A stretch of 64,000 nt of DNA from Thermoactinomyces intermedius (GTDB lineage Bacteria; Bacillota; Bacilli; Thermoactinomycetales; Thermoactinomycetaceae): assembly GCF_016055025.1 (NCBI RefSeq), contig NZ_JAECVW010000001.1; one strand, given 5' to 3'. Shown here piece by piece: positions 1-7,225 of this stretch (positions are counted from its first letter, which is position 1; the number at the start of each line of letters is the position of its first letter). The notes beneath the pieces were generated by a model, which did no database searches, was not told where the DNA came from, and was given only the letters and a program-made list of their open reading frames with translations. The position numbers were made by a program, and so were the translations under genes.

Positions 1-1
1 T

Positions 2-970
2 GCCGTTTTGATCCTGGCGTTTCTTTTGGATTGTCTTTTTGCGGATCCGGCAAACCGTTATCATCCGGTGGTGGGCATGGGGAAAGCCATTGCGTGGCTG
101 GACCGCCGCATCCGCTGTTTCGGACGGGAAAGAGGATGGAATGAAAAAGAGGCGGCGTGGAAATGGCGCTGTGCCGGGATGATTTTGCCGCTGGTTGTGG
201 CAGGCGGCGCTTGGCTTTTGACCTTTTTCGGGGTTCAAGGCATGAAGCAGCTCCATCCGGTGGCCGGCCTTTTGTTTGAAGCGGTGCTGGTTTGGCTGAC
301 GATGGCTCCGCGCAGTTTGGCTGCGTCGGGAAAAGCCGTTTATTCCGCTTTGGTGGAAAAAAAGATCGGTGAGGCGCGCCGCCGTTTGTCCATGGTGGTC
401 GGAAGAGACACGGATTCATTGGATGAAGGGGAAATTGTGAGAGGGGGTGTGGAAACCATTGCCGAAAATATTGTGGACGCGGTCATATCCCCTCTTTTTT
501 ATGCGGCATTGGGAGGCGCGCCGCTGGCCATGGCTTACCGTGCGGCGAATACCCTGGATTCCATGGTCGGATACAAAAACGAGACCTATTTACACCTGGG
601 CTGGGCTTCGGCGAGGCTGGATGATCTGGCCAACTGGATTCCGGCCCGCATATTGATTCCGTTTATGTTGGCGGCCTTCGGTTTGTTGCGGCTGAGCCCG
701 GGCGCGGCTTTTCAGGCATGGAGGCGGGATGCCCGTCAACATCCCAGTCCCAACAGCGGCATTCCCGAGTCCCTGATGGCGGGCGGGCTTCAAATCCGGC
801 TGGGGGGAGTCAATGTTTATTTCGGGAAAAAATCGTTCCGCGCTTACATGGGAAAACCGGTTCAGGATAAAAAACCGGAACACCTCTTGAAGGCGATCCG
901 GGTGATGTGGCTTGCTTCCGGATTGTATCTTTTGGCCCTCTCGGGGGTTTGCTGCGTGATTTTTAAATAG
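2..970 (+). CDS. cbiB: Adenosylcobinamide-phosphate synthase CbiB (5' end cut by window edge)
   Basis: This membrane enzyme joins aminopropanol (phosphate) to cobyric acid in late cobalamin biosynthesis. The reading frame is open to the window edge, so a few N-terminal residues are probably missing; a TTG at 8 could serve as start but no ribosome site can be seen. Family blocks are clear: HPVVGMGKAI near the N-terminus, RDTDSLDEGEIVRGGVETIAEN in the middle, the DSMVGYKNETYLHLGWASAR block and HPSPNSGIPESLMAGGLQIRLGG. Several hydrophobic segments agree with a multi-pass inner-membrane protein, and ~320 residues is the usual length. Other cobalamin genes presumably lie upstream, outside the window. 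No terminator separates it from the kinase gene 70 bases downstream. Confidence 0.93.
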   Translation, partial: AVLILAFLLDCLFADPANRYHPVVGMGKAIAWLDRRIRCFGRERGWNEKEAAWKWRCAGMILPLVVAGGAWLLTFFGVQGMKQLHPVAGLLFEAVLVWLTMAPRSLAASGKAVYSALVEKKIGEARRRLSMVVGRDTDSLDEGEIVRGGVETIAENIVDAVISPLFYAALGGAPLAMAYRAANTLDSMVGYKNETYLHLGWASARLDDLANWIPARILIPFMLAAFGLLRLSPGAAFQAWRRDARQHPSPNSGIPESLMAGGLQIRLGGVNVYFGKKSFRAYMGKPVQDKKPEHLLKAIRVMWLASGLYLLALSGVCCVIFK

Positions 971-1043
971 AAATCAATGGCATGTTCTTTTTGAAATCGG
1001 GTAAATACTGTAAATGGGACATTATCGACAAGGGGCCAAGCCC

Positions 1044-1745
1044 ATGAAACAGATCCGAAAGATTGAAGAAGCCATCGGGGAAATCATTTTCCACGCCCAT
1101 CCGGAAAACGAACCGGTCACGATTGAGTATCTTCCCCCCGTATTCAACCTGGTCGGTTACGGCACGGATGCCGTGGTCGTCAGCCATCCCGAATGCAAAG
1201 GCCGGGTTTGTAAGGTGTTTGCAGAAGACCGCCTTCACAAAGTGGAGCAAGAGTTTCAAGTGTACCAAAAGTTGAAGGGGTCGCCTTATTTTGCCCGTTG
1301 CTACGGCAAAGGGGACAATTATTTGGTTTTGAGTCATGAACAAGGGTTGAACTTGTATCAGTGTTTGTGCGAAGGGATTGAAATCCCGGAGCAGGTGATC
1401 ATCGATGTGGAACACGCACGTCGTGAAGCGCGTCTCAAAGGGTTGAACCCGCGTGACATTCATTTGAAAAATGTCCTTTTGCAAAAAGGGCGCGGAAAGC
1501 TGTTGGATGTTTCCGAGTATATGAAACCGGGGAATGACCGGCGTTGGGATGACCTGGTGGAGGCATATTACGAATTTTATCCGTTGATCCGGGGACGCAA
1601 AGTCCCCGTTTGGCTGCTGGAAAGCGTCAAAATGATGTATAACCGCAAAACATCTTCTGCTTTTTCCGTCCGGGAGTTTGGCCGGAAGTTTGTCAGATGG
1701 TTGGGAGACACACAATCAGAGGGGAGTGCCGACAAAAATGTTTGA
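1044..1745 (+). CDS. Small serine/threonine protein kinase-like protein (YrzF-like)
   Basis: A 233-residue protein with a reduced eukaryotic-type kinase fold. The catalytic-loop-like segment is NPRDIHLKNVLL, with the Asp and Asn in the spacing of HxDxxxxN, followed by LLDVSEY in the place of the DFG motif. No extracellular domain or membrane segment is present, so it should act in the cytoplasm; the substrate is unknown. The ATG at 1044 is chosen because AGGGG sits 8 bases upstream, whereas an in-frame ATG at 1014 has no ribosome site. The 3' end overlaps the next gene by 8 bases, which suggests translational coupling to the CoA-binding protein. Activity is inferred from motif placement only. 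Confidence 0.7.
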   Translation: MKQIRKIEEAIGEIIFHAHPENEPVTIEYLPPVFNLVGYGTDAVVVSHPECKGRVCKVFAEDRLHKVEQEFQVYQKLKGSPYFARCYGKGDNYLVLSHEQGLNLYQCLCEGIEIPEQVIIDVEHARREARLKGLNPRDIHLKNVLLQKGRGKLLDVSEYMKPGNDRRWDDLVEAYYEFYPLIRGRKVPVWLLESVKMMYNRKTSSAFSVREFGRKFVRWLGDTQSEGSADKNV

Positions 1746-2163
1746 AAATCCTTCGGACGAAATACGGAAAAAACTGCTCCAAGAGGCAAAAAATATTGCG
1801 GTTGTGGGTTGTTCGGACAATCCGGCCCGGACCAGTCACATGATTGCGCAAGCTTTGCAAAAGGCAGGCTACCGGATCTTTCCGGTGAATCCCAATTTAA
1901 CCGGACCGGTGTTGGGGGAAAAACCATACGCTTCTTTGACCGAAATCAAAGAACCGATCGATATTGTCAATGTATTCCGCCGCAGCGAACATGTTTTTCC
2001 GGTGGCCAAAGAAGCCGTGGAAGCCGGAGCGAAAGCTCTTTGGCTGCAAGAAGGCGTGATTCATGAAGAAGCGGCGCGTTATGCCGCGGAAAATGGACTG
2101 ATTGTGGTGATGGATCGCTGCATCAAAGTGGACCACGCCATTTTGTTGGGAACAAACCGGTGA
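1738..2163 (+). CDS. CoA-binding domain protein (YccU type)
   Basis: A 141-residue Rossmann-like CoA-binding protein. The N-terminal segment NIAVVGCSDNPARTSHMIA is the nucleotide-binding turn of the family (VVGxSxxPxRxSxxV), followed by YRIFPVNPN and later by WLQEGV and VVMDRC, all typical of stand-alone CoA_binding_2 proteins. The precise cellular role of the family is not established. Start ATG at 1738 follows a GGGGAG motif and overlaps the kinase gene by 8 bases. A hairpin terminator follows the stop codon at 2185, so this is the last gene of its unit. Confidence 0.85.
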   Translation: MFENPSDEIRKKLLQEAKNIAVVGCSDNPARTSHMIAQALQKAGYRIFPVNPNLTGPVLGEKPYASLTEIKEPIDIVNVFRRSEHVFPVAKEAVEAGAKALWLQEGVIHEEAARYAAENGLIVVMDRCIKVDHAILLGTNR

Positions 2164-2184
2164 ACATCAGGTTGAGCAATCAAG

Positions 2185-2214
2185 GAGTCCCGACCCGTCC
2201 GGGGCTCTTTTCAT
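2185..2214 (+). terminator. Intrinsic terminator after the CoA-binding gene
   Basis: Seven-pair stem gagtccc/ggggctc (one G-U pair) with a nine-base loop, followed by a T-rich run. Confidence 0.75.
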
Positions 2215-2317
2215 TTTGTCAATTCACAAAAAATTTGTCGAAAGATATCGTATTTTGATTCTATTTGTGTCATAATATAAAAAACAAGTTGTAAAAAACG
2301 GACGGGGTGATGCTCTC

Positions 2318-2506
2318 ATGCAAACCATGAAGCTTTCGCAGTTAGTTCTTGTTGTGTCCCCTGAACTTTACGACTTATTGACGGAAACGGAACGGAATGC
2401 GAGTATCATGGTTCACGGGAAGCTCTCAGACATTAACAAAGATGATATGAACCGGATTATCGCCCAAACCATTCAGTATCACCATGAATCTTCGGTTTAC
2501 CATTGA
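2318..2506 (+). CDS. Small conserved-looking protein of unknown function (62 aa)
   Basis: I do not recognise this 62-residue protein. It starts with ATG seven bases after a GGGGTGAT ribosome site. The N-terminal half is mostly hydrophobic (LSQLVLVVSPELYDLL) and the C-terminal half polar and His-rich (QYHHESSVYH). There is no clear signal peptide, membrane span or metal motif. The gene stands alone between a terminator upstream (2185) and a strong bidirectional terminator downstream (2523). Its own transcription unit, good ribosome site and normal codon use argue that it is real. Confidence 0.6.
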   Translation: MQTMKLSQLVLVVSPELYDLLTETERNASIMVHGKLSDINKDDMNRIIAQTIQYHHESSVYH

Positions 2507-2522
2507 GATAGATTTTCGGAAC

Positions 2523-2560
2523 AAAAAGGGATTCATCCTGTTGTGGATGAATCCCTTTTT
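2523..2560. terminator. Bidirectional terminator
   Basis: Perfect 16-pair stem starting aaaaagggattcatcc and closing with ggatgaatcccttttt around a six-base loop. A and T tracts flank both arms, so it can end both the small plus-strand gene and the convergent thioesterase gene. Confidence 0.9.
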
Positions 2561-2579
2561 GAATGATTGATGACTGCGG

Positions 2580-3065
2580 TTATTCGATCGGCTCCATCAT
2601 TTGTTCATAAGCACGGATGCGATCTTTGACTTCCTCCGGGATCGGCCGGCTTTTGCCGGTTTTGGGATCAATATAAACCACCGCACCCCTTCCGGCGGCC
2701 GACAGCGTTTTGTTTTCGCCCGTCACCAATGCATATTCGAAATCGGCACTGCTTCGTCCCAAGCGGGAAATGCGGACCCCGAGCGAAACTTTCTCCCCGA
2801 AATGAACTTGTTTTAAATATTGGCATTCCAAGCTGGCGGTGACAATCACGCCTTGTGCAGAGGAGCGCGAGGCATCCAGCAGGCTCTTTGTCAAATCCAG
2901 CGCTTCCAGGTAAGCGATCCGTCCGTACTCGAAATAACTGAAATAACTGACATTATTGATGTGCCCGAGTTGGTCCGTATCGGAAAAACGAACTTGGATC
3001 GGAGTAAAAAAGCGAAATTTTTCCAGCCATTGTTCCGGCGCCTGGTCCATCCAAGCAATTTTCAT
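2580..3065 (-). CDS. Acyl-CoA thioesterase, 4HBT hotdog family
   Basis: A 161-residue hotdog-fold thioesterase of the 4-hydroxybenzoyl-CoA thioesterase type. The active-site block is RFSDTDQLGHINNVSYFSYFE, where the Asp and the GHxNN turn are the family hallmark; a later IDPKTGKSRPIP segment is also typical. It should hydrolyse an acyl-CoA in the cytosol, with unknown substrate. The open frame extends upstream to 3146, but the ATG at 3065 is preceded by AGGGGGA at good spacing and gives the normal family length. It converges on the small gene at 2318 and shares the terminator at 2523. Confidence 0.88.
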   Translation of the reverse strand: MKIAWMDQAPEQWLEKFRFFTPIQVRFSDTDQLGHINNVSYFSYFEYGRIAYLEALDLTKSLLDASRSSAQGVIVTASLECQYLKQVHFGEKVSLGVRISRLGRSSADFEYALVTGENKTLSAAGRGAVVYIDPKTGKSRPIPEEVKDRIRAYEQMMEPIE

Positions 3066-3546
3066 CTTCGGTTCCCCCTTGTCCGGAATCCAAAATAAGG
3101 AAATGAAAAAAAGATGTGAAAAGGGATGAGGATAATAAATGAGCATTTCTTCATTATAATAAAAATTTGGGTATAAATATATGAAACATTGATAGGATTA
3201 TGTGAAAAATATTTAAATTAATTGCAGAAATAAAATAGTACTTATGATATACTAAACATGGAATTAATCGGATTATTTTGTTTGTTAGTGAACAAAGTGA
3301 ACAGATTGATGATGATTGTCATCTTTTCCATGAAATATTCTGCACCGGAAACGGCCAAGACTTTCCCATCATCAAATGGCGGGATGGATATTTTTTGGCA
3401 TGCGTCAGGGAAGAATTCGGCATTCTTCATGAAAACCCTGGTTTCTCAGCCAGTTTGGCCGGGGTTTGTTTTCTGTCATGAAGTGAATAACGATTCAGTG
3501 AGGGTTGATCATAGAACAGATTTCTTGGACTAAGGGGGAAACGAAA
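3066..3546. other. Intergenic region without a convincing gene
   Basis: About 480 bases, AT-rich in the first 180. On the plus strand an open frame from a TTG at 3278 to 3481 encodes 67 residues with protein-like composition (QDFPIIKWRDGYFLACVREE), and an overlapping frame starts with ATG at 3258, but neither has a ribosome site. A hairpin at 3433-3467 lies inside both. The stretch could be a short transcript, a degraded small gene, or chance. Confidence 0.3.
3433..3472 (+). terminator. Terminator-like hairpin in the 3.1-3.5 kb gap
   Basis: Nine-pair stem aaaccctgg/ccggggttt (one G-U) with a 17-base loop, followed by gttttct. It would end any transcript started near 3255. Confidence 0.5.
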
Positions 3547-4272
3547 GTGGTTGGGCCGATGATTGATGTTGATTTTGTCTGTGAAAATGGAAAAAAAGGA
3601 CGCTGGCTGGTCACGGGCAGTTACAGGAGAAACCGTTCACGGATCGAAAAAATGATTCAAGACAATCCGCGTGTGGAGGAATATTTGTTGTTGGCGGTTT
3701 TGGAAGCCAGAAAAGGCTATTGGAATCGTGCCCAAACCGCCGTGCAAAAGGCGTTGGAACTGGACGGGGATCACGCCGGGGCCAAACTTCTTTTGGCGCA
3801 AATTTTGGAAGCCAAAGGAGAACTGCGGGAAGCCGGTGTCATGTATCAGGAATGTTTTCACAGACACCGCCAATTCAGTAAAGGGGCCCGGGAGTATGCC
3901 CGTTATTTGATAACCCATACCGATTCGCTGACGCTTGCTCAAAATGTTTTGTTCCACAGTCTGGAATGGAATCCGAAAGACGCGATTGCCCACACGTTGC
4001 TGGCTGAAATTTATTTGCTGCGCGGCAAAACGGGACAAGCGTTATTGCACCTCAGATTGGCGGCTCAGTATTATCAGGCGAATCCACTTTATCATCAGCG
4101 CAAAGCCAAAGTGTTCATGGAGATGAACCGTTATGACGAAGCGGCCGAGCAATTGAAGCAGGCGCTCCGGATGGACCCCAAAAACAAAATCATCCGCTCC
4201 CAGTTTGACATGGTGAAAAAAGCGACGAAAACACCCAAGATTTTCTTCTTTTGGAAAAAGTGGGTAATATGA
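3547..4272 (+). CDS. Tetratricopeptide repeat protein
   Basis: A 241-residue soluble protein built mainly of TPR-like helical pairs. Recognisable units include ARKGYWNRAQTAVQKALELD, AEIYLLRGKTGQALLHLRLA and MNRYDEAAEQLKQALRMDP, the last being a canonical TPR with the terminal Asp-Pro. The first ~40 residues (VDFVCENGKKGRWLVTGS) lie outside the repeats. Such proteins mediate protein contacts; no partner can be named here. GTG at 3547 is chosen because AAGGGGGAA lies seven bases upstream. The C-terminus is basic and aromatic (FFFWKKW). The gene is monocistronic, followed by the candidate sRNA unit. Confidence 0.8.
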   Translation: MVGPMIDVDFVCENGKKGRWLVTGSYRRNRSRIEKMIQDNPRVEEYLLLAVLEARKGYWNRAQTAVQKALELDGDHAGAKLLLAQILEAKGELREAGVMYQECFHRHRQFSKGAREYARYLITHTDSLTLAQNVLFHSLEWNPKDAIAHTLLAEIYLLRGKTGQALLHLRLAAQYYQANPLYHQRKAKVFMEMNRYDEAAEQLKQALRMDPKNKIIRSQFDMVKKATKTPKIFFFWKKWVI

Positions 4273-4320
4273 AAAGCGGTTTAAAATTGAAACAGTTTGA
4301 AAACATCTCTCGACATGATA

Positions 4321-4349
4321 TCGACAAAATTCGGGGAGCGTGTTAAAAT
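4321..4349 (+). promoter_or_regulatory. Candidate sigma-A promoter of an intergenic RNA
   Basis: TCGACA (-35, five of six matches) and TAAAAT (-10, five of six) are separated by exactly 17 bases. There is no open frame with a ribosome site between this promoter and the terminator at 4429. Confidence 0.6.
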
Positions 4350-4355
4350 GTTCGT

Positions 4356-4457
4356 GTAAGTAAGGTTGACCTTCTTGCTTACGCTACCACGCTTCTTTTA
4401 ACTCCTTAATCTTGACCCTCTTTCATGTGACCAGGAATCGCCTGGTCTTTTTTCTTT
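4356..4457 (+). ncRNA. Candidate ~100-nt small RNA
   Basis: A promoter at 4321-4349 and an intrinsic terminator at 4429-4457 delimit a ~100-nt transcript that has no credible coding sequence. The 5' part can fold into a hairpin (gtaag...cttac, 4356-4382). The single-stranded middle is pyrimidine-rich and contains aactcctta, which can pair with AGGAG Shine-Dalgarno sequences. This layout matches trans-acting sRNAs of Bacillales in general form, but I recognise no named family. It could instead be a 5' attenuator of the DUF309 gene whose start is ~95 bases beyond the terminator. Confidence 0.45.
4429..4457 (+). terminator. Intrinsic terminator of the candidate sRNA
   Basis: Perfect stem gaccagg/cctggtc with loop aatcg and a run of six T plus ctttt. 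Confidence 0.9.
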
Positions 4458-4551
4458 TGTTTTGCATTCGTTATGATGAGAATGACATAAAGAATATACC
4501 CTGAAACACACAGGGATGAACACCAAACCGAACGGAAGGATTGAAAAATTC

Positions 4552-4941
4552 ATGACATACCCCCCGCTGTATCTTCAGTTTTTCCGTCATTACCACAACG
4601 AAGAGTATTGGGAAGCCCATGAAGTGTTGGAAGAATTGTGGCAAACCCAGCGGCACAATGATTTTTATCACGGGTTGATTCAAATTGCGGCCATCATGCA
4701 TCAGTTGAAAAGGGGAAAAGTACGCGGAGCCAGAAAGCTGGCTTCCAGTGCCCTCGGTTACCTGAAACCGTTTGTCCCGCAAAAAGACGGCGTGGATGTG
4801 GCCGGAGTCGTCCGTTGGTTAAACGAATGTTTGCAAATTCTGCCGGAAGGTGTGGAAAAAATCAGCCGGGAAGAGGTGGACCGGCTGGGCATTTTGCCGT
4901 GCAAGTTGCCGGACGAACACGATTTCAACAACAACCGGTAA
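4552..4941 (+). CDS. DUF309 family protein
   Basis: A 129-residue all-helical DUF309 protein. The family signature is plain: FFRHYHNEEYWEAHEVLEEL, with the EAHEVLEELW block, and HGLIQIAAIMHQL. The function of the family is not established. ATG at 4552 is preferred over the in-frame ATG at 4516 because GGAAGGA lies upstream and because the domain begins right at MTYPPLYLQFF. A hairpin terminator follows at 4966. The gene is preceded by the candidate sRNA unit, so it may either have its own promoter or be read through from it. Confidence 0.82.
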   Translation: MTYPPLYLQFFRHYHNEEYWEAHEVLEELWQTQRHNDFYHGLIQIAAIMHQLKRGKVRGARKLASSALGYLKPFVPQKDGVDVAGVVRWLNECLQILPEGVEKISREEVDRLGILPCKLPDEHDFNNNR

Positions 4942-4965
4942 AAAATGTCGAAAAAAGGCTCGGGG

Positions 4966-4998
4966 AGTTGTCCGCGGAAACGGACAACTTCTTTGTTT
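4966..4998 (+). terminator. Intrinsic terminator after DUF309 gene
   Basis: Stem agttgtccg/cggacaact, loop cggaaa, followed by tctttgttt. Confidence 0.85.
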
Positions 4999-5103
4999 AT
5001 ATAATTATCTTTTATAAATTAAACATAAAATTACTTGTTATTGACTAAATAATTACTAGGTGCGTCTTCATCAACGAAACCGTCAGGAAAGGAGGATGGA
5101 GGA

Positions 5104-5670
5104 GTGAAGGGGAGACGATGGACCGAAGAAGAGGACCGGCTCTTAAAAGAGACCGTGTTGGAAGCCATCCGTCAGGGCGGAACGCAAATCGAAGCCTTTC
5201 AAAAAGTGGGGGAAAAGCTGAACCGGACTCCCGGATCCTGCGGGTTTCGCTGGAATGCGGTCGTCAAACAACAAGATCCCCGTTCATTTCATGAGGCAAA
5301 GAGAGCACGGGTTGCCAAGCAATTGAGGAAAAACAAAGAAGAGCGATGCTCATCGGTTGATGTGCTGGTCCCAATGCTGAAACAGCTGGAACAAGAAGAA
5401 AAGAGCCTGAAAGAAAACCTGAATCAATTAAAGGAAAAGCGGCAAAAGCTCAACAAGCGTTACCGGATATTAAAAGAAGAAAATCGCGGACTGCGTGAAG
5501 ACCGGGAATCATATCAATGGTATCAGAAAGAAGTGAAAAACAAGTACCGGCATTTGTTGAATCTGTTGTCGGACATGGGGGCCAATCCCGTTTTTTCCGC
5601 AACCCTTCCTGCCGAAGATCAATCAGCAGTTCAAACAAAAGCCGAACACAAAAAAGAGTCGTCATCATAA
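5104..5670 (+). CDS. RsfA-family Myb/SANT transcription regulator
   Basis: A 188-residue DNA-binding protein. Residues 4-55 form a Myb/SANT domain (RRWTEEEDRLLKETV ... LNRTPGSCGFRWNAVVK), the hallmark of the RsfA/YlbO prespore regulators. Residues 95-160 form a long charged coiled coil. In Bacillus, RsfA fine-tunes sigma-F dependent genes in the forespore; the same role is inferred here. GTG start at 5104 lies behind a doubled GGAGG motif. It is followed 30 bases after its stop by a small coiled-coil gene, probably in the same unit. The YjcZ-like sporulation genes lie close by on the other strand. Confidence 0.8.
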   Translation: MKGRRWTEEEDRLLKETVLEAIRQGGTQIEAFQKVGEKLNRTPGSCGFRWNAVVKQQDPRSFHEAKRARVAKQLRKNKEERCSSVDVLVPMLKQLEQEEKSLKENLNQLKEKRQKLNKRYRILKEENRGLREDRESYQWYQKEVKNKYRHLLNLLSDMGANPVFSATLPAEDQSAVQTKAEHKKESSS

Positions 5671-5709
5671 AATAATATGGCCAGATTCCAATGAAAAGAG
5701 GTGCAGCGT

Positions 5710-5958
5710 TTGTCCAGCCGTTCAAAGGAATCGCTTGATCAACAGTTGTCCGATTTGGAAAACCGGTTGGAACAAATTCAGGCACAGGTGAAAGATTTGC
5801 TCCGGGAAAACCATAAACTGAAGACGGACTTGAAATTTTTCGAGCTCATGTTGCTGGAAGAATATCATTTGTTGATTCAATTGTTGAACCGGGATCAAAA
5901 TAAAATCTATATTCAATCCGCCCATGGACAAACGAAACGAAATGAAAATTCGGAATAA
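5710..5958 (+). CDS. Small coiled-coil protein (~82 aa), function unknown
   Basis: Residues 8-45 have a strong leucine heptad pattern (SLDQQLSDLENRLEQIQ and KDLLRENHKLKTDLKF), predicting a two-stranded coiled coil; the C-terminus is hydrophilic. A TTG at 5710 is placed about seven bases after AGAGGTG; a GTG at 5701 lies inside that ribosome site and is less likely. The gene probably shares a transcript with the rsfA-like gene, whose product also has a coiled coil, so hetero-association is conceivable but unproven. Confidence 0.55.
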   Translation: MSSRSKESLDQQLSDLENRLEQIQAQVKDLLRENHKLKTDLKFFELMLLEEYHLLIQLLNRDQNKIYIQSAHGQTKRNENSE

Positions 5959-5960
5959 AC

Positions 5961-5988
5961 AAAAAGCGCCTTTAAAGAGGCGCTTTTT
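5961..5988. terminator. Bidirectional terminator
   Basis: Stem aaaaagcgcct/aggcgcttttt with loop ttaaag. It separates the rsfA-like unit from the convergent YjcZ-like gene cluster and can serve both. Confidence 0.9.
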
Positions 5989-6045
5989 GTACTTTCATGC
6001 TGTCTGGAGAGGGCGGGATTCTTTCTTTGGAAGGCATTCGGTTGA

Positions 6046-6156
6046 TCAGTATTTTCCGCCACCAAAGCATCCGCCGACAAAGACGAAGATGGTGGCAATC
6101 ACCAAGAGGTAGATCAAAAGCTGTCTCCAGCCGAAACCGCCGTAGCATCCGCTCAC
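6046..6156 (-). CDS. YjcZ-family sporulation peptide, copy 1 (36 aa)
   Basis: A 36-residue peptide with a short Gly/Tyr-rich head (MSGCYGGFGW), a single hydrophobic helix (LLIYLLVIATIFVFVGG) and a Gly-rich tail. This is the YjcZ layout found in forespore and coat-associated peptides of Bacillales. GTG start follows an AAAGGAGGT ribosome site. It is the last of three tandem near-identical copies, each with its own ribosome site; this one differs by Cys in the head and in the tail. Confidence 0.85.
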   Translation of the reverse strand: MSGCYGGFGWRQLLIYLLVIATIFVFVGGCFGGGKY

Positions 6157-6198
6157 TTGAATACCTCCTTTCAAGAAAAGGATTTCGACATCAATGAA

Positions 6199-6312
6199 TT
6201 AGCAATATCCGCCTTTTCCAAACCCTGATCCGACAAAGACAAAGATCGTGGCAATGACCAGGAGGAAGATCAAAAGTTGTCTCCAGCCGAAACCGCCGTA
6301 GTATCCGCTCAT
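6199..6312 (-). CDS. YjcZ-family sporulation peptide, copy 2 (37 aa)
   Basis: Second tandem copy: MSGYYGGFGW head, one transmembrane-like helix and a tail ending GGYC. ATG start with AAAGGAGGT upstream. Nearly identical to copies 1 and 3, which points to recent duplication. The family is linked to sporulation, but the molecular role is not known. Confidence 0.87.
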   Translation of the reverse strand: MSGYYGGFGWRQLLIFLLVIATIFVFVGSGFGKGGYC

Positions 6313-6353
6313 TTGAACACCTCCTTTCAAGGAAGATTCAAAGAATCAGCGGA

Positions 6354-6467
6354 TCAGCAATATCCGCCTCTTCCAAATCCTGATCCGACAAAGACAAAGA
6401 TCGTGGCGATGACCAAGAGGTAGATCAGAAGTTGTCTCCAGCCGAAACCACCGTAATATTCGCTCAT
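6354..6467 (-). CDS. YjcZ-family sporulation peptide, copy 3 (37 aa)
   Basis: Third tandem copy, starting MSEYYGGFGW and ending GRGGYC, with the same single hydrophobic helix. ATG start is preceded by AAAGGAGGA. It differs from copy 2 at only a few residues. Confidence 0.87.
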   Translation of the reverse strand: MSEYYGGFGWRQLLIYLLVIATIFVFVGSGFGRGGYC

Positions 6468-6589
6468 GTAAAATCCTCCTTTATTGGATTTGCTGGTGAA
6501 TTGGATATTTTTCACCAGTGCTGATTTACTTTATGCTCGGTGTTTTTCTTTTGTAAAGGCGAATATCTTTGCCGGGGAAATTGCCGGAG

Positions 6590-6700
6590 TCAAAGATGCA
6601 GGTTCATGACAAACACAAAGATGACCGGAATGATCAGCAAGAAAAGAAGCAGATTGAGATATGGCGGATTTTGTCGGGATGTTGACAAGGGAAAGGGCAT
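6590..6700 (-). CDS. Small single-span membrane peptide (36 aa) next to the YjcZ-like array
   Basis: A 36-residue peptide with a polar head (MPFPLSTSRQNPPY) and one hydrophobic helix (LLLFLLIIPVIFVFVMN). The ATG start follows AAGGAG. The helix end IFVFV repeats that of the YjcZ-like copies, so it may be a divergent relative; the head is different. It lies 120 bases upstream of copy 3 and could be the first gene of the array. Confidence 0.65.
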   Translation of the reverse strand: MPFPLSTSRQNPPYLNLLLFLLIIPVIFVFVMNLHL

Positions 6701-6890
6701 GGCGGTTCTCCTTTCGAAAAGCGGTGTATCACTGATGTTTTTGCTATGAATTTATACAAAATTCCGCCAAAAGGTGTTAGGTGAACATCACGATTTTTGA
6801 AGATTGGACGTTTGGAGTGGGTCGCTTTGATAAGCAATTTGAACCAGGGGGGCATATAGTATATGGAGTTGCCTGTAAGGAGGAATGGAA

Positions 6891-7175
6891 ATGACCGGAA
6901 AAGGACCATCCATGAAAGACCTTGCCCACATGATCAATGCCATTATGGGAAGATCGGTGCTGTCCGAAAGCAAAATGGAGCAGATCATGGAAGGGGCCAA
7001 ACGCGCCCATGAGCGGGGCGGAATGGATGCGGTTTTGCAATACCTGATGAAAGTGACCCAGGCCGATGTCGATTTCGGCGAATTGAAAAGGTTCGCCAAC
7101 CAGGTGCAAAAAAATCCGCAAAAAGGGCTGGACATTTTACAAGGAAAAAGAGGTTTGCCCCGCACAAAAAGATGA
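6891..7175 (+). CDS. Small helical protein of unknown function (94 aa)
   Basis: Not recognised. The protein is Met-rich and predicted helical (MKDLAHMINAIMGRSVL, MDAVLQYLMKVTQADVDF) with no signal peptide or membrane span, and a basic tail (GKRGLPRTKR). ATG at 6891 is preferred because AAGGAGGA ends six bases before it; another ATG at 6885 is too close. It lies beside the YjcZ-like cluster on the opposite strand, so a sporulation role is possible but there is no direct sign of it. Confidence 0.6.
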   Translation: MTGKGPSMKDLAHMINAIMGRSVLSESKMEQIMEGAKRAHERGGMDAVLQYLMKVTQADVDFGELKRFANQVQKNPQKGLDILQGKRGLPRTKR

Positions 7176-7183
7176 ATGTTTGC

Positions 7184-7218
7184 AAAAACACACCCGGTAA
7201 AAAACCGGGTGTGTTTGC
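7184..7218. terminator. Convergent bidirectional terminator
   Basis: Thirteen-pair stem aaacacacccggt/accgggtgtgttt with a five-A loop between two convergent genes; the T tract is stronger on the minus strand. Confidence 0.8.
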
Positions 7219-7225
7219 GTTGGGT

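Noticed and set aside
6853..6861. Sigma-K -10 element (catatagta) before the gene at 6891
   Set aside because: The -10 sequence fits, but no -35 AC motif lies at the right distance, so I do not call a promoter.
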